DNA from: Cytophagales bacterium
Lineage (GTDB): Bacteria; Bacteroidota; Bacteroidia; Cytophagales; Cyclobacteriaceae
Assembly (NCBI GenBank): GCA_033344775.1
Contig: JAWPMT010000007.1
Coordinates: 372,001 to 436,000, forward strand
Direction: 5' to 3'
DNA length: 64,000 nt
The position numbers and the translations under genes are program-made. Below are positions 1 to 8,574 of the stretch, piece by piece (position 1 is the first letter of the stretch; every line of letters begins with the position of its first letter). A model generated the notes under the pieces. The model was not told the origin of the DNA and did no database searches. It worked only from the letters and a program-made list of their open reading frames with translations.

Positions 1-2
1 GG

Positions 3-860
3 AACCTGCAAATGGACTTCATTTCTTTTCGGCATGTGGCTTCCATAGGCAAGTCGGAATTGACCTTTGCTAAGCGACTAACTTTTGTCAGTGAGTATTG
101 GGGAGGCCAGATCGCCATTGTTTCACCATTTCTCTTTCCATTCTTAGCCATTGCGATTTATCGGGCACTAAGAAGCAAAGACAGCTCTCAGGCATTTCTG
201 GCTTTAGGCCCAATCTTGGTTTTCCTTTTTTTCTTGATTTATTCCTTTACGAAAAGAGTAGAGGTGAACTGGGCTGTTTTTGCTTACTGTTCGGTACCGA
301 TTCTTGTGGTACAACAGTTTGGTCAAATGAAAAATAGCAAGCTCGGTTGGCATCTAGCAACCTTGACTTTCAGCTTGTTATTGGTCTTTTCTTACCTGAC
401 CCCTTACCTGCACCCGCTCGGACTTCATAAAATATGGCCGCCCAAAAAAGATCCCGTGCATCGAGTAGTAGGATGGGATAAATTGGGACAAAGATTGCAG
501 GAGATCATCGATGAGCAGGTAAGTGATCCTTACTTCCTTTTCAGTGATAGTTATGAAGTCGCCTGTCAGGCTGCTTTCTACACCAGTGACCATTTACGGC
601 CTTACAACATCAATTTGGGTCGGCGACAAAATCAGCTGGATTTGTGGCCGGGATTGGAATCGATCGAAAATCAGGGCTATACTGGTGTATGGGTGAAGAA
701 AGGAGAAGGATTGCCTCAAGAAGTGAAAGAAGGCTTTAAAAAGGTGGTTCATCAGGAGACTTTGGACATTGAACTGGGAGGCATCGTAGTAAAAACGTTC
801 ACCATTGCCGTGCTTGAAGATCTGCAGCACATCGAAGAGCAAGAATCTAATTATTACTAG
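3..860 (+). CDS. Glycosyltransferase family 39/ArnT-like membrane protein, C-terminal part (5' partial)
   Basis: The reading frame is open to the left edge, so the gene starts outside the window; the first in-frame ATG at 12 is probably internal. What remains is the C-terminal end of a polytopic membrane glycosyltransferase that moves sugars from polyprenyl-phosphate donors. Hydrophobic segments lie near residues 40-55, 65-80, 85-100 and 115-130. A VNWAVFAYCSVPIL segment after the membrane helix and a soluble tail with GWDKLGQRLQE and a later LWPGL are typical of the GT39/GT83 tail. The TAG stop lies directly before the TTG start of the MoxR gene, so the two may be co-transcribed. The exact sugar and acceptor cannot be read from this fragment. 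Confidence 0.75.
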   Translation, partial: NLQMDFISFRHVASIGKSELTFAKRLTFVSEYWGGQIAIVSPFLFPFLAIAIYRALRSKDSSQAFLALGPILVFLFFLIYSFTKRVEVNWAVFAYCSVPILVVQQFGQMKNSKLGWHLATLTFSLLLVFSYLTPYLHPLGLHKIWPPKKDPVHRVVGWDKLGQRLQEIIDEQVSDPYFLFSDSYEVACQAAFYTSDHLRPYNINLGRRQNQLDLWPGLESIENQGYTGVWVKKGEGLPQEVKEGFKKVVHQETLDIELGGIVVKTFTIAVLEDLQHIEEQESNYY

Positions 861-1847
861 TTGGAACCAATAGAAGCATTAGCATCGGAAGTCAACGAAC
901 TGGTCGATAAACTAGGTCAGTTGAAGACTGAGATCCATAAAGTCATTGTCGGTCAGGATCAGGTCATTGATGAATTACTGATCGGTCTCTTGGCCAAAGG
1001 GCATGTCCTGATTGAAGGGATGCCCGGTCTGGCCAAAACCCTCTTGATCAAGACCTTGTCGGAAGTCGTAGACCTTTCTTATAAACGCATCCAGTTTACG
1101 CCGGATTTGATGCCTACCGATATTTTAGGTACGGAGGTCATAGAAGAGGAGGGTGGACATAAAACTTTTGTCTACAAGCAAGGTCCCATTTTTGCCAACA
1201 TGGTCCTGGCGGATGAGATCAACCGAACGCCACCCAAGACCCAGGCCGCGTTGCTGGAGGTCATGCAGGAGTACAAAGTGACCTACGGAGGAAAGGACTA
1301 TCATATGGACCTGCCATTTTTCTTGTTGGCTACTCAAAACCCTATTGAGCAGTCGGGCACTTTTCCATTGCCTGAAGCACAAACAGATCGTTTTTTGCTC
1401 TTCATCAAGATTGGATACCCTACTGAAGAAGAAGAGACTGAAGTCTTGAATAGAACTACCGGTAAAGTCACAGAAAAGCCTAATCCAGTATTGAATGCCA
1501 AGGAGGTCATTCGACTGCAGGAATTGGTAAGAGAAGTAACCATCGATGAGGAGCTCATTTCAGCGGTAAGCAAGTTGGTTAGAAGAAGCCGTCCTGACAT
1601 GTCCTCGGATGATTATATCAAGAATCACGTGGCTTATGGAGCGGGTCCACGAGCAGGGCAGGCGATCATACTCTGTGCCAAAGCCAATGCGCTGTTGGCT
1701 GGCAGATATGCCGTCATTCCTGAAGACCTGAGAAAAGTAGCTTACCCAGCTTTACGGCATAGAATTGCCCTAAACTTTCGGGCTGAATCGGATGGATTGA
1801 CCACTGATCAACTGATTGATCATTTATTGAAAGATTTCAAATACTAA
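861..1847 (+). CDS. MoxR family AAA+ ATPase
   Basis: A 328-residue cytoplasmic AAA+ ATPase of the MoxR family, which acts as a chaperone that remodels or activates partner proteins, usually together with DUF58 and von Willebrand-type membrane proteins. The Walker A motif is GMPGLAKT (about residues 53-60), Walker B is VLADEINRTPPKTQ (about 114-127), and the sensor 1 region reads LLATQNPIEQSGTFPLPEAQ. The length is normal for the family. The start is a TTG placed directly after the upstream stop codon; no ATG near the N-terminus fits better. It is the first gene of a five-gene cassette and is followed three bases later by the DUF58 gene. Confidence 0.93.
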   Translation: MEPIEALASEVNELVDKLGQLKTEIHKVIVGQDQVIDELLIGLLAKGHVLIEGMPGLAKTLLIKTLSEVVDLSYKRIQFTPDLMPTDILGTEVIEEEGGHKTFVYKQGPIFANMVLADEINRTPPKTQAALLEVMQEYKVTYGGKDYHMDLPFFLLATQNPIEQSGTFPLPEAQTDRFLLFIKIGYPTEEEETEVLNRTTGKVTEKPNPVLNAKEVIRLQELVREVTIDEELISAVSKLVRRSRPDMSSDDYIKNHVAYGAGPRAGQAIILCAKANALLAGRYAVIPEDLRKVAYPALRHRIALNFRAESDGLTTDQLIDHLLKDFKY

Positions 1848-1850
1848 GCT

Positions 1851-2723
1851 TTGTCTCAACCTGCTGTAAAAGTCTGGTCCTTCGACCCCTCCATGCTGGT
1901 ATCCATTTCGGATTTTGACTGGCTGGTTCGTGCCCTGGCGAAAGGGATTCTTTTTGGAGGAAGACATAGCCTGAGGTTGGGAGCAGGCATGGAGTTCAGC
2001 CAGTACCGACCTTATAGTCAGGGAGATGACCTGAGAAGGCTGGACTGGAAAATGTACGGACGAACGGAACGCTTTTATATCAAGCAATCCGAAATAGAGA
2101 CTGACATCCATTTCAATTTGGTGATTGATCATTCACTTTCGATGACCTACGCCGAGCAGGATATGTCCAAGCTGAACCAGGCCAAATTAATGGCTGCTCT
2201 CTTCGGATACATTGCCCTGCGCAATGGAGATAGTTTTTCACTAATCATGAGTGGCCACCAGCTACCCGTCGGACATGGGGAAAAGCAATGGCAACGGCTG
2301 TTACATCGACTGATTGCATTGCAGCCAGTTGCAGACTTTCACCCCAAAATGTTGGCAGGTCATCAGCCCGGGGTAACCCTGGTATTTTCAGATTTCTTCG
2401 GAGAAGGAGCGGATTGGGCCAGGCTAATGCAGGATTACAAGCGCCCCAGGACAGAAGTGTTTGCTTTTCATATGCTGGGTAAAGTAGAGCAATCACTGGA
2501 TTTTTCAGGGTCTATTGCCTTTGAAGACCTGGAAACCAGCCAAAAAGTAAAAGTGAATGCGAAGCAGCAAGGAGAAGAATACCGGAAGCGTTTTTCAAGT
2601 TGGTTGGACGAGTTCAAGTCAGGCCTGATGCAACAGGGAATTTGGTATGAAACTGCACATTTGGGAGAACATCCTGGCGAGTTGGTGCAGCGATTTGTGA
2701 AGAAAACCCGACTAGCTTTTTAA
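1851..2723 (+). CDS. DUF58 domain protein, MoxR partner
   Basis: A 290-residue protein with the DUF58 signature: SQYRPYSQGDDLRRLDWKMYGR followed by FYIKQSEIETD (residues about 50-85), then a von Willebrand-like fold with DHSLSM resembling a degenerate metal-binding DxSxS motif. DUF58 proteins are almost always encoded next to MoxR and are thought to be its substrates or adaptors. The start is TTG, three bases after the MoxR stop; an internal ATG at codon 12 would remove conserved sequence less plausibly. No membrane segment is evident. Function beyond the pairing with MoxR is not known. Confidence 0.9.
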   Translation: MSQPAVKVWSFDPSMLVSISDFDWLVRALAKGILFGGRHSLRLGAGMEFSQYRPYSQGDDLRRLDWKMYGRTERFYIKQSEIETDIHFNLVIDHSLSMTYAEQDMSKLNQAKLMAALFGYIALRNGDSFSLIMSGHQLPVGHGEKQWQRLLHRLIALQPVADFHPKMLAGHQPGVTLVFSDFFGEGADWARLMQDYKRPRTEVFAFHMLGKVEQSLDFSGSIAFEDLETSQKVKVNAKQQGEEYRKRFSSWLDEFKSGLMQQGIWYETAHLGEHPGELVQRFVKKTRLAF

Positions 2724-2725
2724 TC

Positions 2726-3886
2726 ATGTTTTTGGGGACCACTGCATATTTGATTGGATTGCTATCGGTGATTGTACCCATTGCCATTCATTTATGGAGT
2801 AAGAAAACGCGAAAGACCATTTCTTTTGGAACCATACGATTCCTCACCGAAGATGATACCCAGGCTATCAAAAGCTTGATTCCAACTGAATGGTTATTAC
2901 TGTTTTTAAGGGTCATGATGTTGGTTATATTTCTGTTGATCATGAGTGAACCTTTTTGGAAAATGAATAAAGAAACATCCGGACTGGTACTCATTGATCC
3001 AGCTTACCAAACCCACTCCAATTTTGAATTTTTGAAAGACTCTTTACAAGAAGAAAAAGAGGTGCTTTGGTTCAGTCAGGGGTTTCCATCCATCAATGAT
3101 TCCATTTATAAATCTAGTGTCTTTCACTGGGAATTATTGTTTGACCTTGAAGAGAAATTCTCAGAAAGCGTAACCATCATTTCACCAAAAAGAATGGCTC
3201 AGTTTGTAGGTAATCGACCTGTATCATCGAATGTGAATTGGGTGAGTTTGCCTCAGGAGGGTCAACAATGGAGAGTCGGTGAATTCATGACTGGAGGTCA
3301 ACCAATGATCATTTCAGCTACTACAGAGGAACATTTCACTTATTTCACACATGAGCAAAAGGATGGAGCTACATTAGATTCACTTTCAGTGACGGTAAGT
3401 ATTCAATCTGATCAGGCTTATACCGATCTGGCTGAGTTCATCCAATTGTCGATTGAGGCCATTAATGCTGATAGCCCTTTGCGCATACAAATGGTAGATG
3501 ATACCCAGGCAGAATGGTTGATTTGGTTGAAGAACGAACCTGCCCCGGAACAACGGAAGTTGATTTTTGCAACAAATAAACCTGACCAGCAACTGCTTCG
3601 AAAGGTATCTATGGATATATACGCGATAGCAGTATTCGGTCTGGAGAATTTTTTAGCTTACAATTTCCCGATTCAACTGGAGCAGGTTTTAGGAAAGGAA
3701 AAAGTTGATATTGCCTCATTCGATTGGCGTTCATTGTCTGATGATCAAATTCCTGCCAGTTCAGCCAAGGCAAATTCAGTTCCTGTCGAGATGACAAGCA
3801 GTCTTTCTCACTGGTTTTGGGGGTTATTGTTATTGATATTAGTTGCCGAAAGATACCTGTCACTTAAAACCCGAGCTGCGGAATGA
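2726..3886 (+). CDS. BatA-like N-terminal domain membrane protein
   Basis: A 386-residue protein beginning with the conserved BatA/aerotolerance N-terminal region: a first membrane helix, then IPIAIHLWSKKTRK-type sequence and a second helix around residues 57-75 (WLLLFLRVMMLVIFLLIM). The large middle part is probably periplasmic, and a final hydrophobic helix (WFWGLLLLILVAERYLSL) anchors the C-terminus. No intact MIDAS motif of a von Willebrand A domain is visible, so it is a BatA-like protein rather than BatA itself. It starts two bases after the DUF58 stop and its own end overlaps the next gene by four bases (ATGA), so translation is likely coupled. Confidence 0.85.
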   Translation: MFLGTTAYLIGLLSVIVPIAIHLWSKKTRKTISFGTIRFLTEDDTQAIKSLIPTEWLLLFLRVMMLVIFLLIMSEPFWKMNKETSGLVLIDPAYQTHSNFEFLKDSLQEEKEVLWFSQGFPSINDSIYKSSVFHWELLFDLEEKFSESVTIISPKRMAQFVGNRPVSSNVNWVSLPQEGQQWRVGEFMTGGQPMIISATTEEHFTYFTHEQKDGATLDSLSVTVSIQSDQAYTDLAEFIQLSIEAINADSPLRIQMVDDTQAEWLIWLKNEPAPEQRKLIFATNKPDQQLLRKVSMDIYAIAVFGLENFLAYNFPIQLEQVLGKEKVDIASFDWRSLSDDQIPASSAKANSVPVEMTSSLSHWFWGLLLLILVAERYLSLKTRAAE

Positions 3887-6129
3887 AACTAAATGCAGCC
3901 ATATCGAAAGTATATCAGCAGTGGGTGCTTCGTTTTTGGATCAGGGATTTTGTGATGCTCTTGCTCAGCGCCATTGTTGTGTCACCATGGATTGATTCCG
4001 TTGTTCTTCTGGTTGCGATCGCCTTGGGTATTCGAACCATCGTTTCCTTTTTCCTGAGAGATAAACCTAATCGGGAAGAGGCCATTTCTTTATTGAATCA
4101 TCAGTTTCCAGAATTGGAGTTCAGTGCCAAACTAATTGAGGGTAAGGAGTTGAAAGGCCTGGCTGCGCTTCAGCAAAAGAAGATTGAGAAACGGCTGGAT
4201 GCCGCTGTTAAGGGATTCAAATATCCGGTGAATTGGACGCTATTGTTTTTATGGATCATTGCTGGAGGAATGAGTTTCCTGATTAAACAAGTTCCGAACG
4301 GGACCCAAGAAACTACGGCAGAGCAGGTGCAAATTGTTAATGCACATGAAGCTTCTGATCGGGCGCTGATACCAGAGCTGATAAACTTGCGATCCATTAA
4401 GCCAGATATCCAACCTCCTGGTTATACGAGACTGAAAGCCTATATTTCTGATGCGGACATTCGAATGCCTGAAGGGAGCGAGGTGACCTGGTCGATGGAT
4501 TTTTCAGGTGTTCCAGCCTCCGCCTTCCTTCATTTTTCCAATGGTGACAGTCTGGCTTTATTATGGAATGAGAAGATAAGATCAGTGCGATCACAAAACC
4601 TTGATCAGGGGTTTTATTGGGTGACGTATTTTGATGGAATTACAGAGCAGCGAACACCCTATTATAAAATAGAAGTCGTGCCTGATGAGCCTCCGGTAGT
4701 CGAAATATCTGGCATCGCTCAATATCAGGAATTGCCTTTCAGCGCTGAAGCAAGTTTGACATTCGAGGCAAGTGTCCTCGATGATTATGGCTTAAATGAT
4801 GCCAGTATTGTGGCCACGGTAACCAAAGGAGAAGGAGAGTCAGTCAAATTTAGAGAAGAGCGATTATCTTTTCAGTCCGAGGTTTCAGGAAAGCAATTTT
4901 CCGAAAGCATGACCCTCAATGCCAGTGATTTTGGTATGGAGCCAGGCAATGAACTGTATTTCTATCTGGAAGCTTCTGATAATAAGGAACCTGCCAGTCA
5001 ATCTAACCGGACAGAGACCTACTTTTTTGTATTGGAAGACACAGCGAATGTCGAATTTTCTTTGGTTGGAAGTTTAGGTGTGGACCTAATGCCGGAATAT
5101 TTCAGAAGCCAGCGACAGATCATCATTGATACAGAAAAACTATTGGCGGAAAAGGACGATATATCAATTGAAGCATTCAAAGCCAGAAGTAATGCCCTGG
5201 GGTTTGATCAGAAGACTTTACGCATCAAATATGGTCAATTCCTTGGGGAAGAAGCGGAAAGCGGTATTGCTATTGAAAACGAAATAGATGCGGATGAATT
5301 AGAAGAACTGGATCAAAAGCAAAACCCGCGCAGAATGCGAGAAGAGCATGACCACAAGCCAGGAGAAAACGTACTCAAAGAATTTGGACATGACCATGAT
5401 CACGAGGATGAGGAGGGACAACTTTTGGACAAGGGAACGGAGCAATTGACAGAAGCAGAAAAAGCGATCGAGGAGATCGCCCACAACCATGATGATGCGG
5501 AAACGGCTACTTTTTATGAAGTTTCACTTAGGACAAAATTGAAAACCGCACTTAGTGAAATGTGGGATTCGGAATTATACCTGCGGTTATACGAGCCGGA
5601 GAAGTCTTTACCGTATCAATATGCTGCATTGAAACTGCTCAAAGAAATTAAGAACCATGCCCGAATTTACGTGCAGCGAATTGGGTTTGATCCGCCTCCG
5701 ATTACAGAAGATGGTAAACGTTTAACGGGAGATATGGATGAAATCAACGCACAGAATTTTGATGCGAACGCGGCTGATTCTATGGCCTTTCCTGCGATCC
5801 GAGCGGCTATCTTCCAATTAGGACCGTTGACTGCTGTTAAAGATTCCGTACCTAATCATTTTCAGGAAGTACTGCAACAAGCAGGCAACGAGTTAGCGGC
5901 CGAAGCCATCCGATATCCCTCTAAATATCTTGAGGAACTAGGAATGATCAGTCGATTGATCAAAATGGAGTCTTTTGATCAGGAGGCATTGTCGGAAATA
6001 GAGCAATTGAAGCAAGTGTTTTTGTCCCTACTAGACGCAGAAGAGGTCCCAGTTCCGAATCGAGCTTCTTCACATCCTTTGACCCAACGCGTCAGGGAAA
6101 AACTATCCATGCAATCGAGTCGTCCATGA
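3883..6129 (+). CDS. DUF4175-like large membrane protein with a His/acid-rich insert
   Basis: A 748-residue protein with two or three membrane helices in the first 150 residues (near 20-55 and 115-130) and a long extracytoplasmic part containing a beta-rich domain (about 165-390) and a helical C-terminal half. Architecture and position after MoxR, DUF58 and a BatA-like gene match the DUF4175 proteins of Bacteroidota. Residues about 487-539 form a very polar stretch rich in His, Asp and Glu (GHDHDHEDEEG within it), which could bind metal ions. It overlaps both neighbours by four bases. The function is unknown; a cell-envelope role is inferred from its operon. Confidence 0.75.
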   Translation: MKLNAAISKVYQQWVLRFWIRDFVMLLLSAIVVSPWIDSVVLLVAIALGIRTIVSFFLRDKPNREEAISLLNHQFPELEFSAKLIEGKELKGLAALQQKKIEKRLDAAVKGFKYPVNWTLLFLWIIAGGMSFLIKQVPNGTQETTAEQVQIVNAHEASDRALIPELINLRSIKPDIQPPGYTRLKAYISDADIRMPEGSEVTWSMDFSGVPASAFLHFSNGDSLALLWNEKIRSVRSQNLDQGFYWVTYFDGITEQRTPYYKIEVVPDEPPVVEISGIAQYQELPFSAEASLTFEASVLDDYGLNDASIVATVTKGEGESVKFREERLSFQSEVSGKQFSESMTLNASDFGMEPGNELYFYLEASDNKEPASQSNRTETYFFVLEDTANVEFSLVGSLGVDLMPEYFRSQRQIIIDTEKLLAEKDDISIEAFKARSNALGFDQKTLRIKYGQFLGEEAESGIAIENEIDADELEELDQKQNPRRMREEHDHKPGENVLKEFGHDHDHEDEEGQLLDKGTEQLTEAEKAIEEIAHNHDDAETATFYEVSLRTKLKTALSEMWDSELYLRLYEPEKSLPYQYAALKLLKEIKNHARIYVQRIGFDPPPITEDGKRLTGDMDEINAQNFDANAADSMAFPAIRAAIFQLGPLTAVKDSVPNHFQEVLQQAGNELAAEAIRYPSKYLEELGMISRLIKMESFDQEALSEIEQLKQVFLSLLDAEEVPVPNRASSHPLTQRVREKLSMQSSRP

Positions 6130-7811
6130 ATTTTGCGGTAGAATGGACATGGATGGAAATAGGATTGATGATTTTGGGTATCGCCCTGGTATTGTTCTGG
6201 GAATTCCGATTCCAACCCAGTCGCCGAAGAATCCCCAGAGTAGTTTGTTCGTTATTCGCAGTAGCCGCTTTGTTTTTATTGTATCTCCGGCCGTCGGTAA
6301 TGGTTGATGCGACGATTAAAACCGGGGTAATTCTCACCGAGCCGATCACCACATCGCAGAAGGATAGTATCCTTCAGAGTGAAGGCGTTATTGAAATGCA
6401 CTCTATCCAAGATCCAGGTGAAGTGCCATATACTTTGGAAGCCATTCTGGTGCATGGAGACGGTTTGGAAGCATGGCAAATGAGTCGTTTTGAAGGATAT
6501 CCAATTGAATTAAAGGCTCTTTCTCCAGAAGAAGGATTGATGGGCGTTCAGGTTCCGGAAATTATAGAGGGCATCCCCTTCGAAATGGCGTTGGAAATCA
6601 AAGCAAAATCTCCAATGGCATTTACGATGGTAAGTCCGGATGGTGAATCAACCAATAAATCAATTGCTGTAGGAGAGGCTCCTTATCACTTTTCTGGCGT
6701 GATCAAAACGGCCGGACTTTTTCAGTATGAATTCGTTGCAACTCGTGATCAGGATACGATTTTTTCAGAGACCTTACCTGTTCAGGTAAGCCCATCGAGG
6801 AAAGCCAATGTGCTTTTGTTAGGTGCCTTCCCTTCCTTTGAATGGAACTATCTGAAAAACCATTTGGCAGATCTTGGTTTTGGTGTGGCGAGCAGGTTTC
6901 AATTATCTCAAGAGGTATTTCACACGGAATTCCTCAACATGCCTAAGACCAATTTGTCGAACATCAATTCGTCCTTATTGGATCAGTTCAAGTTAGTACT
7001 GATAGACGGAGCTACCTTTGATGGACTTGATATTCGTCAAAAGCGAACAATATTCAGGGCCGTGGAATTGGCGCAGGTAGGCTTATTTCTGATGATCGAC
7101 GATTTGTCAGAAATAGCTGCTATTAGCCGGATCAATACGATTCGAGGTGAAGGTGAAGTATTGGTGGCTACCTCAGAAAAGCAGATCCGACTTTTGAAGA
7201 TGCCTTTCAGTGTGCGTGATCAAAATTGGAGTTCACTCAGTTTTCAGGGGCAGGAAGTAGGTGCACTAATGACCAGAGGAATAGGAAAAATTGGATTCAG
7301 TATGATTGCCAATAGTCATGTGCTTGAGTTGCAAGGTACTCCTGAAGTCTATGGTCAACTATGGGATCAATTACTCTCGCCAATTGTGGGTTTTGATATC
7401 TCCGACAATCCATTTTATATTCCATCTTTCAATTTTGTAAATCATCAATCGGATATCTCTTTCAGTCATTTCGGACAGCCTCAGGTTGTTATTGACGGTC
7501 AGTTGATTCCACCAATCAATTCCCCTGTACGACCGGACTTTTGGACGGTGAGCTATTGGCCAAGTAGAGAAGGCTGGCATTCTATTGAGATAGATGGACA
7601 GGAAGCAACACACTTTTTTGTTCATGGTTCAAACGATTGGGTGACCTTGCAGCGTTTTGAAAAACAGAGATATAATCAGCTCTTTTTTGCTACCAATCAG
7701 GTTGAAGAGCGATCGATTAAACAAATCGAAAAACCGATTTCAAGATGGATTCCCTTACTGATCTTTCTTTTGGCAATGACTGGATTGTGGCTTGAAAGGA
7801 AGTTGAGTTAA
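6126..7811 (+). CDS. Membrane-anchored protein closing the MoxR operon
   Basis: A 561-residue protein with two N-terminal membrane helices (about residues 10-26 and 36-52) and one C-terminal helix (WIPLLIFLLAMTGLWL). The large middle part has an alpha/beta look with VLLLGAFPSFEWNYLKNHL and LVLIDGATFDGL, reminiscent of glutamine-amidotransferase-like or von Willebrand-like folds used in this kind of operon, but without a clear catalytic triad or MIDAS. The start ATG overlaps the TGA of the upstream gene. It is the last clearly coupled gene of the cassette. No specific function can be assigned. Confidence 0.75.
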   Translation: MNFAVEWTWMEIGLMILGIALVLFWEFRFQPSRRRIPRVVCSLFAVAALFLLYLRPSVMVDATIKTGVILTEPITTSQKDSILQSEGVIEMHSIQDPGEVPYTLEAILVHGDGLEAWQMSRFEGYPIELKALSPEEGLMGVQVPEIIEGIPFEMALEIKAKSPMAFTMVSPDGESTNKSIAVGEAPYHFSGVIKTAGLFQYEFVATRDQDTIFSETLPVQVSPSRKANVLLLGAFPSFEWNYLKNHLADLGFGVASRFQLSQEVFHTEFLNMPKTNLSNINSSLLDQFKLVLIDGATFDGLDIRQKRTIFRAVELAQVGLFLMIDDLSEIAAISRINTIRGEGEVLVATSEKQIRLLKMPFSVRDQNWSSLSFQGQEVGALMTRGIGKIGFSMIANSHVLELQGTPEVYGQLWDQLLSPIVGFDISDNPFYIPSFNFVNHQSDISFSHFGQPQVVIDGQLIPPINSPVRPDFWTVSYWPSREGWHSIEIDGQEATHFFVHGSNDWVTLQRFEKQRYNQLFFATNQVEERSIKQIEKPISRWIPLLIFLLAMTGLWLERKLS

Positions 7812-7821
7812 TTTTAATGAT

Positions 7822-8289
7822 ATGAAACAATTGAGCGGCTTCTTGATAATCATGTGCTTGTTGATCGGCTGTGCCGTGGTACCCCAATATGCCTTACATC
7901 AGGAAAAATATTTCCCGGAAGGGTTAGAGGAAGTTTATCTGGGCATGCCTGGTAAGTTCCTGGACAAAACCCGGACAGATACGAGCTTAGAGCTTGTCAC
8001 TGATGATCCTGATTCCACCCGAGTAGTTTACCGGGAACAGCACAGTGGAAAAGCTTTTGAAGAGGTACTGTACTTCACAGATGCCCAAAACGATCAGGCA
8101 CTCTACGAACTGCAAGTGAATTACCCGGAAGGCACCAATGTCTATGAAGAAGCGATTAAGCTTTATGGTGAAGCCAATTCTGATGAAGGCGAATGGTTCT
8201 TCAAGACGGAAGAGAATTTCAATGTCATCGTATGGGTGCAAGGCCAGGGAATGACTATTTCTGCGAGGGAAATTCGGAATCAGAATTAA
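7822..8289 (+). CDS. Small lipoprotein of unknown function
   Basis: A 155-residue protein with a classical lipoprotein signal: a charged start, the hydrophobic stretch FLIIMCLLIGC and a lipobox LIGC, with Cys at about residue 17. The mature part is acidic and mixed alpha/beta, with no motif I recognise. It starts 10 bases after the MoxR operon and may be its last gene. It is expected at the inner leaflet of the outer membrane. Confidence 0.75.
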   Translation: MKQLSGFLIIMCLLIGCAVVPQYALHQEKYFPEGLEEVYLGMPGKFLDKTRTDTSLELVTDDPDSTRVVYREQHSGKAFEEVLYFTDAQNDQALYELQVNYPEGTNVYEEAIKLYGEANSDEGEWFFKTEENFNVIVWVQGQGMTISAREIRNQN

Positions 8290-8335
8290 TTCCTTTCAAA
8301 TCATTTATCTCTATTGAACGTAATAACTATAAAAT

Positions 8336-8524
8336 ATGGATGATAAAGACAGACGTTCTCAAATGGAATTACTTCTTGTCGAAGTGATGAGAAGCAACGA
8401 AGAGTTGAAAACCTTGAACCTTAGGGTAAAAGAAGATGTAGACATCAGTAAAAAGAGGTTAGATCTACTTGAAATGCCCTGGTGGAAGCGCCTTTTTGGT
8501 ATGACACCTGCTCATTGGAATTGA
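8336..8524 (+). CDS. Small coiled-coil protein, unknown
   Basis: A 62-residue protein: a charged helix likely to form a coiled coil (residues 5-45, with leucines at regular spacing in ELKTLNLRVKEDV) and an aromatic tail LEMPWWKRLFGM that could lie on a membrane. The clean ATG start, plausible amino-acid composition and lack of overlap with another gene support a real gene, but its short length leaves doubt. It follows the lipoprotein gene by 46 bases. Confidence 0.55.
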   Translation: MDDKDRRSQMELLLVEVMRSNEELKTLNLRVKEDVDISKKRLDLLEMPWWKRLFGMTPAHWN

Positions 8525-8574
8525 CAACTGCAAAACCCCAACAACTAAACAGTACTTCAAAACAACACGATCTC

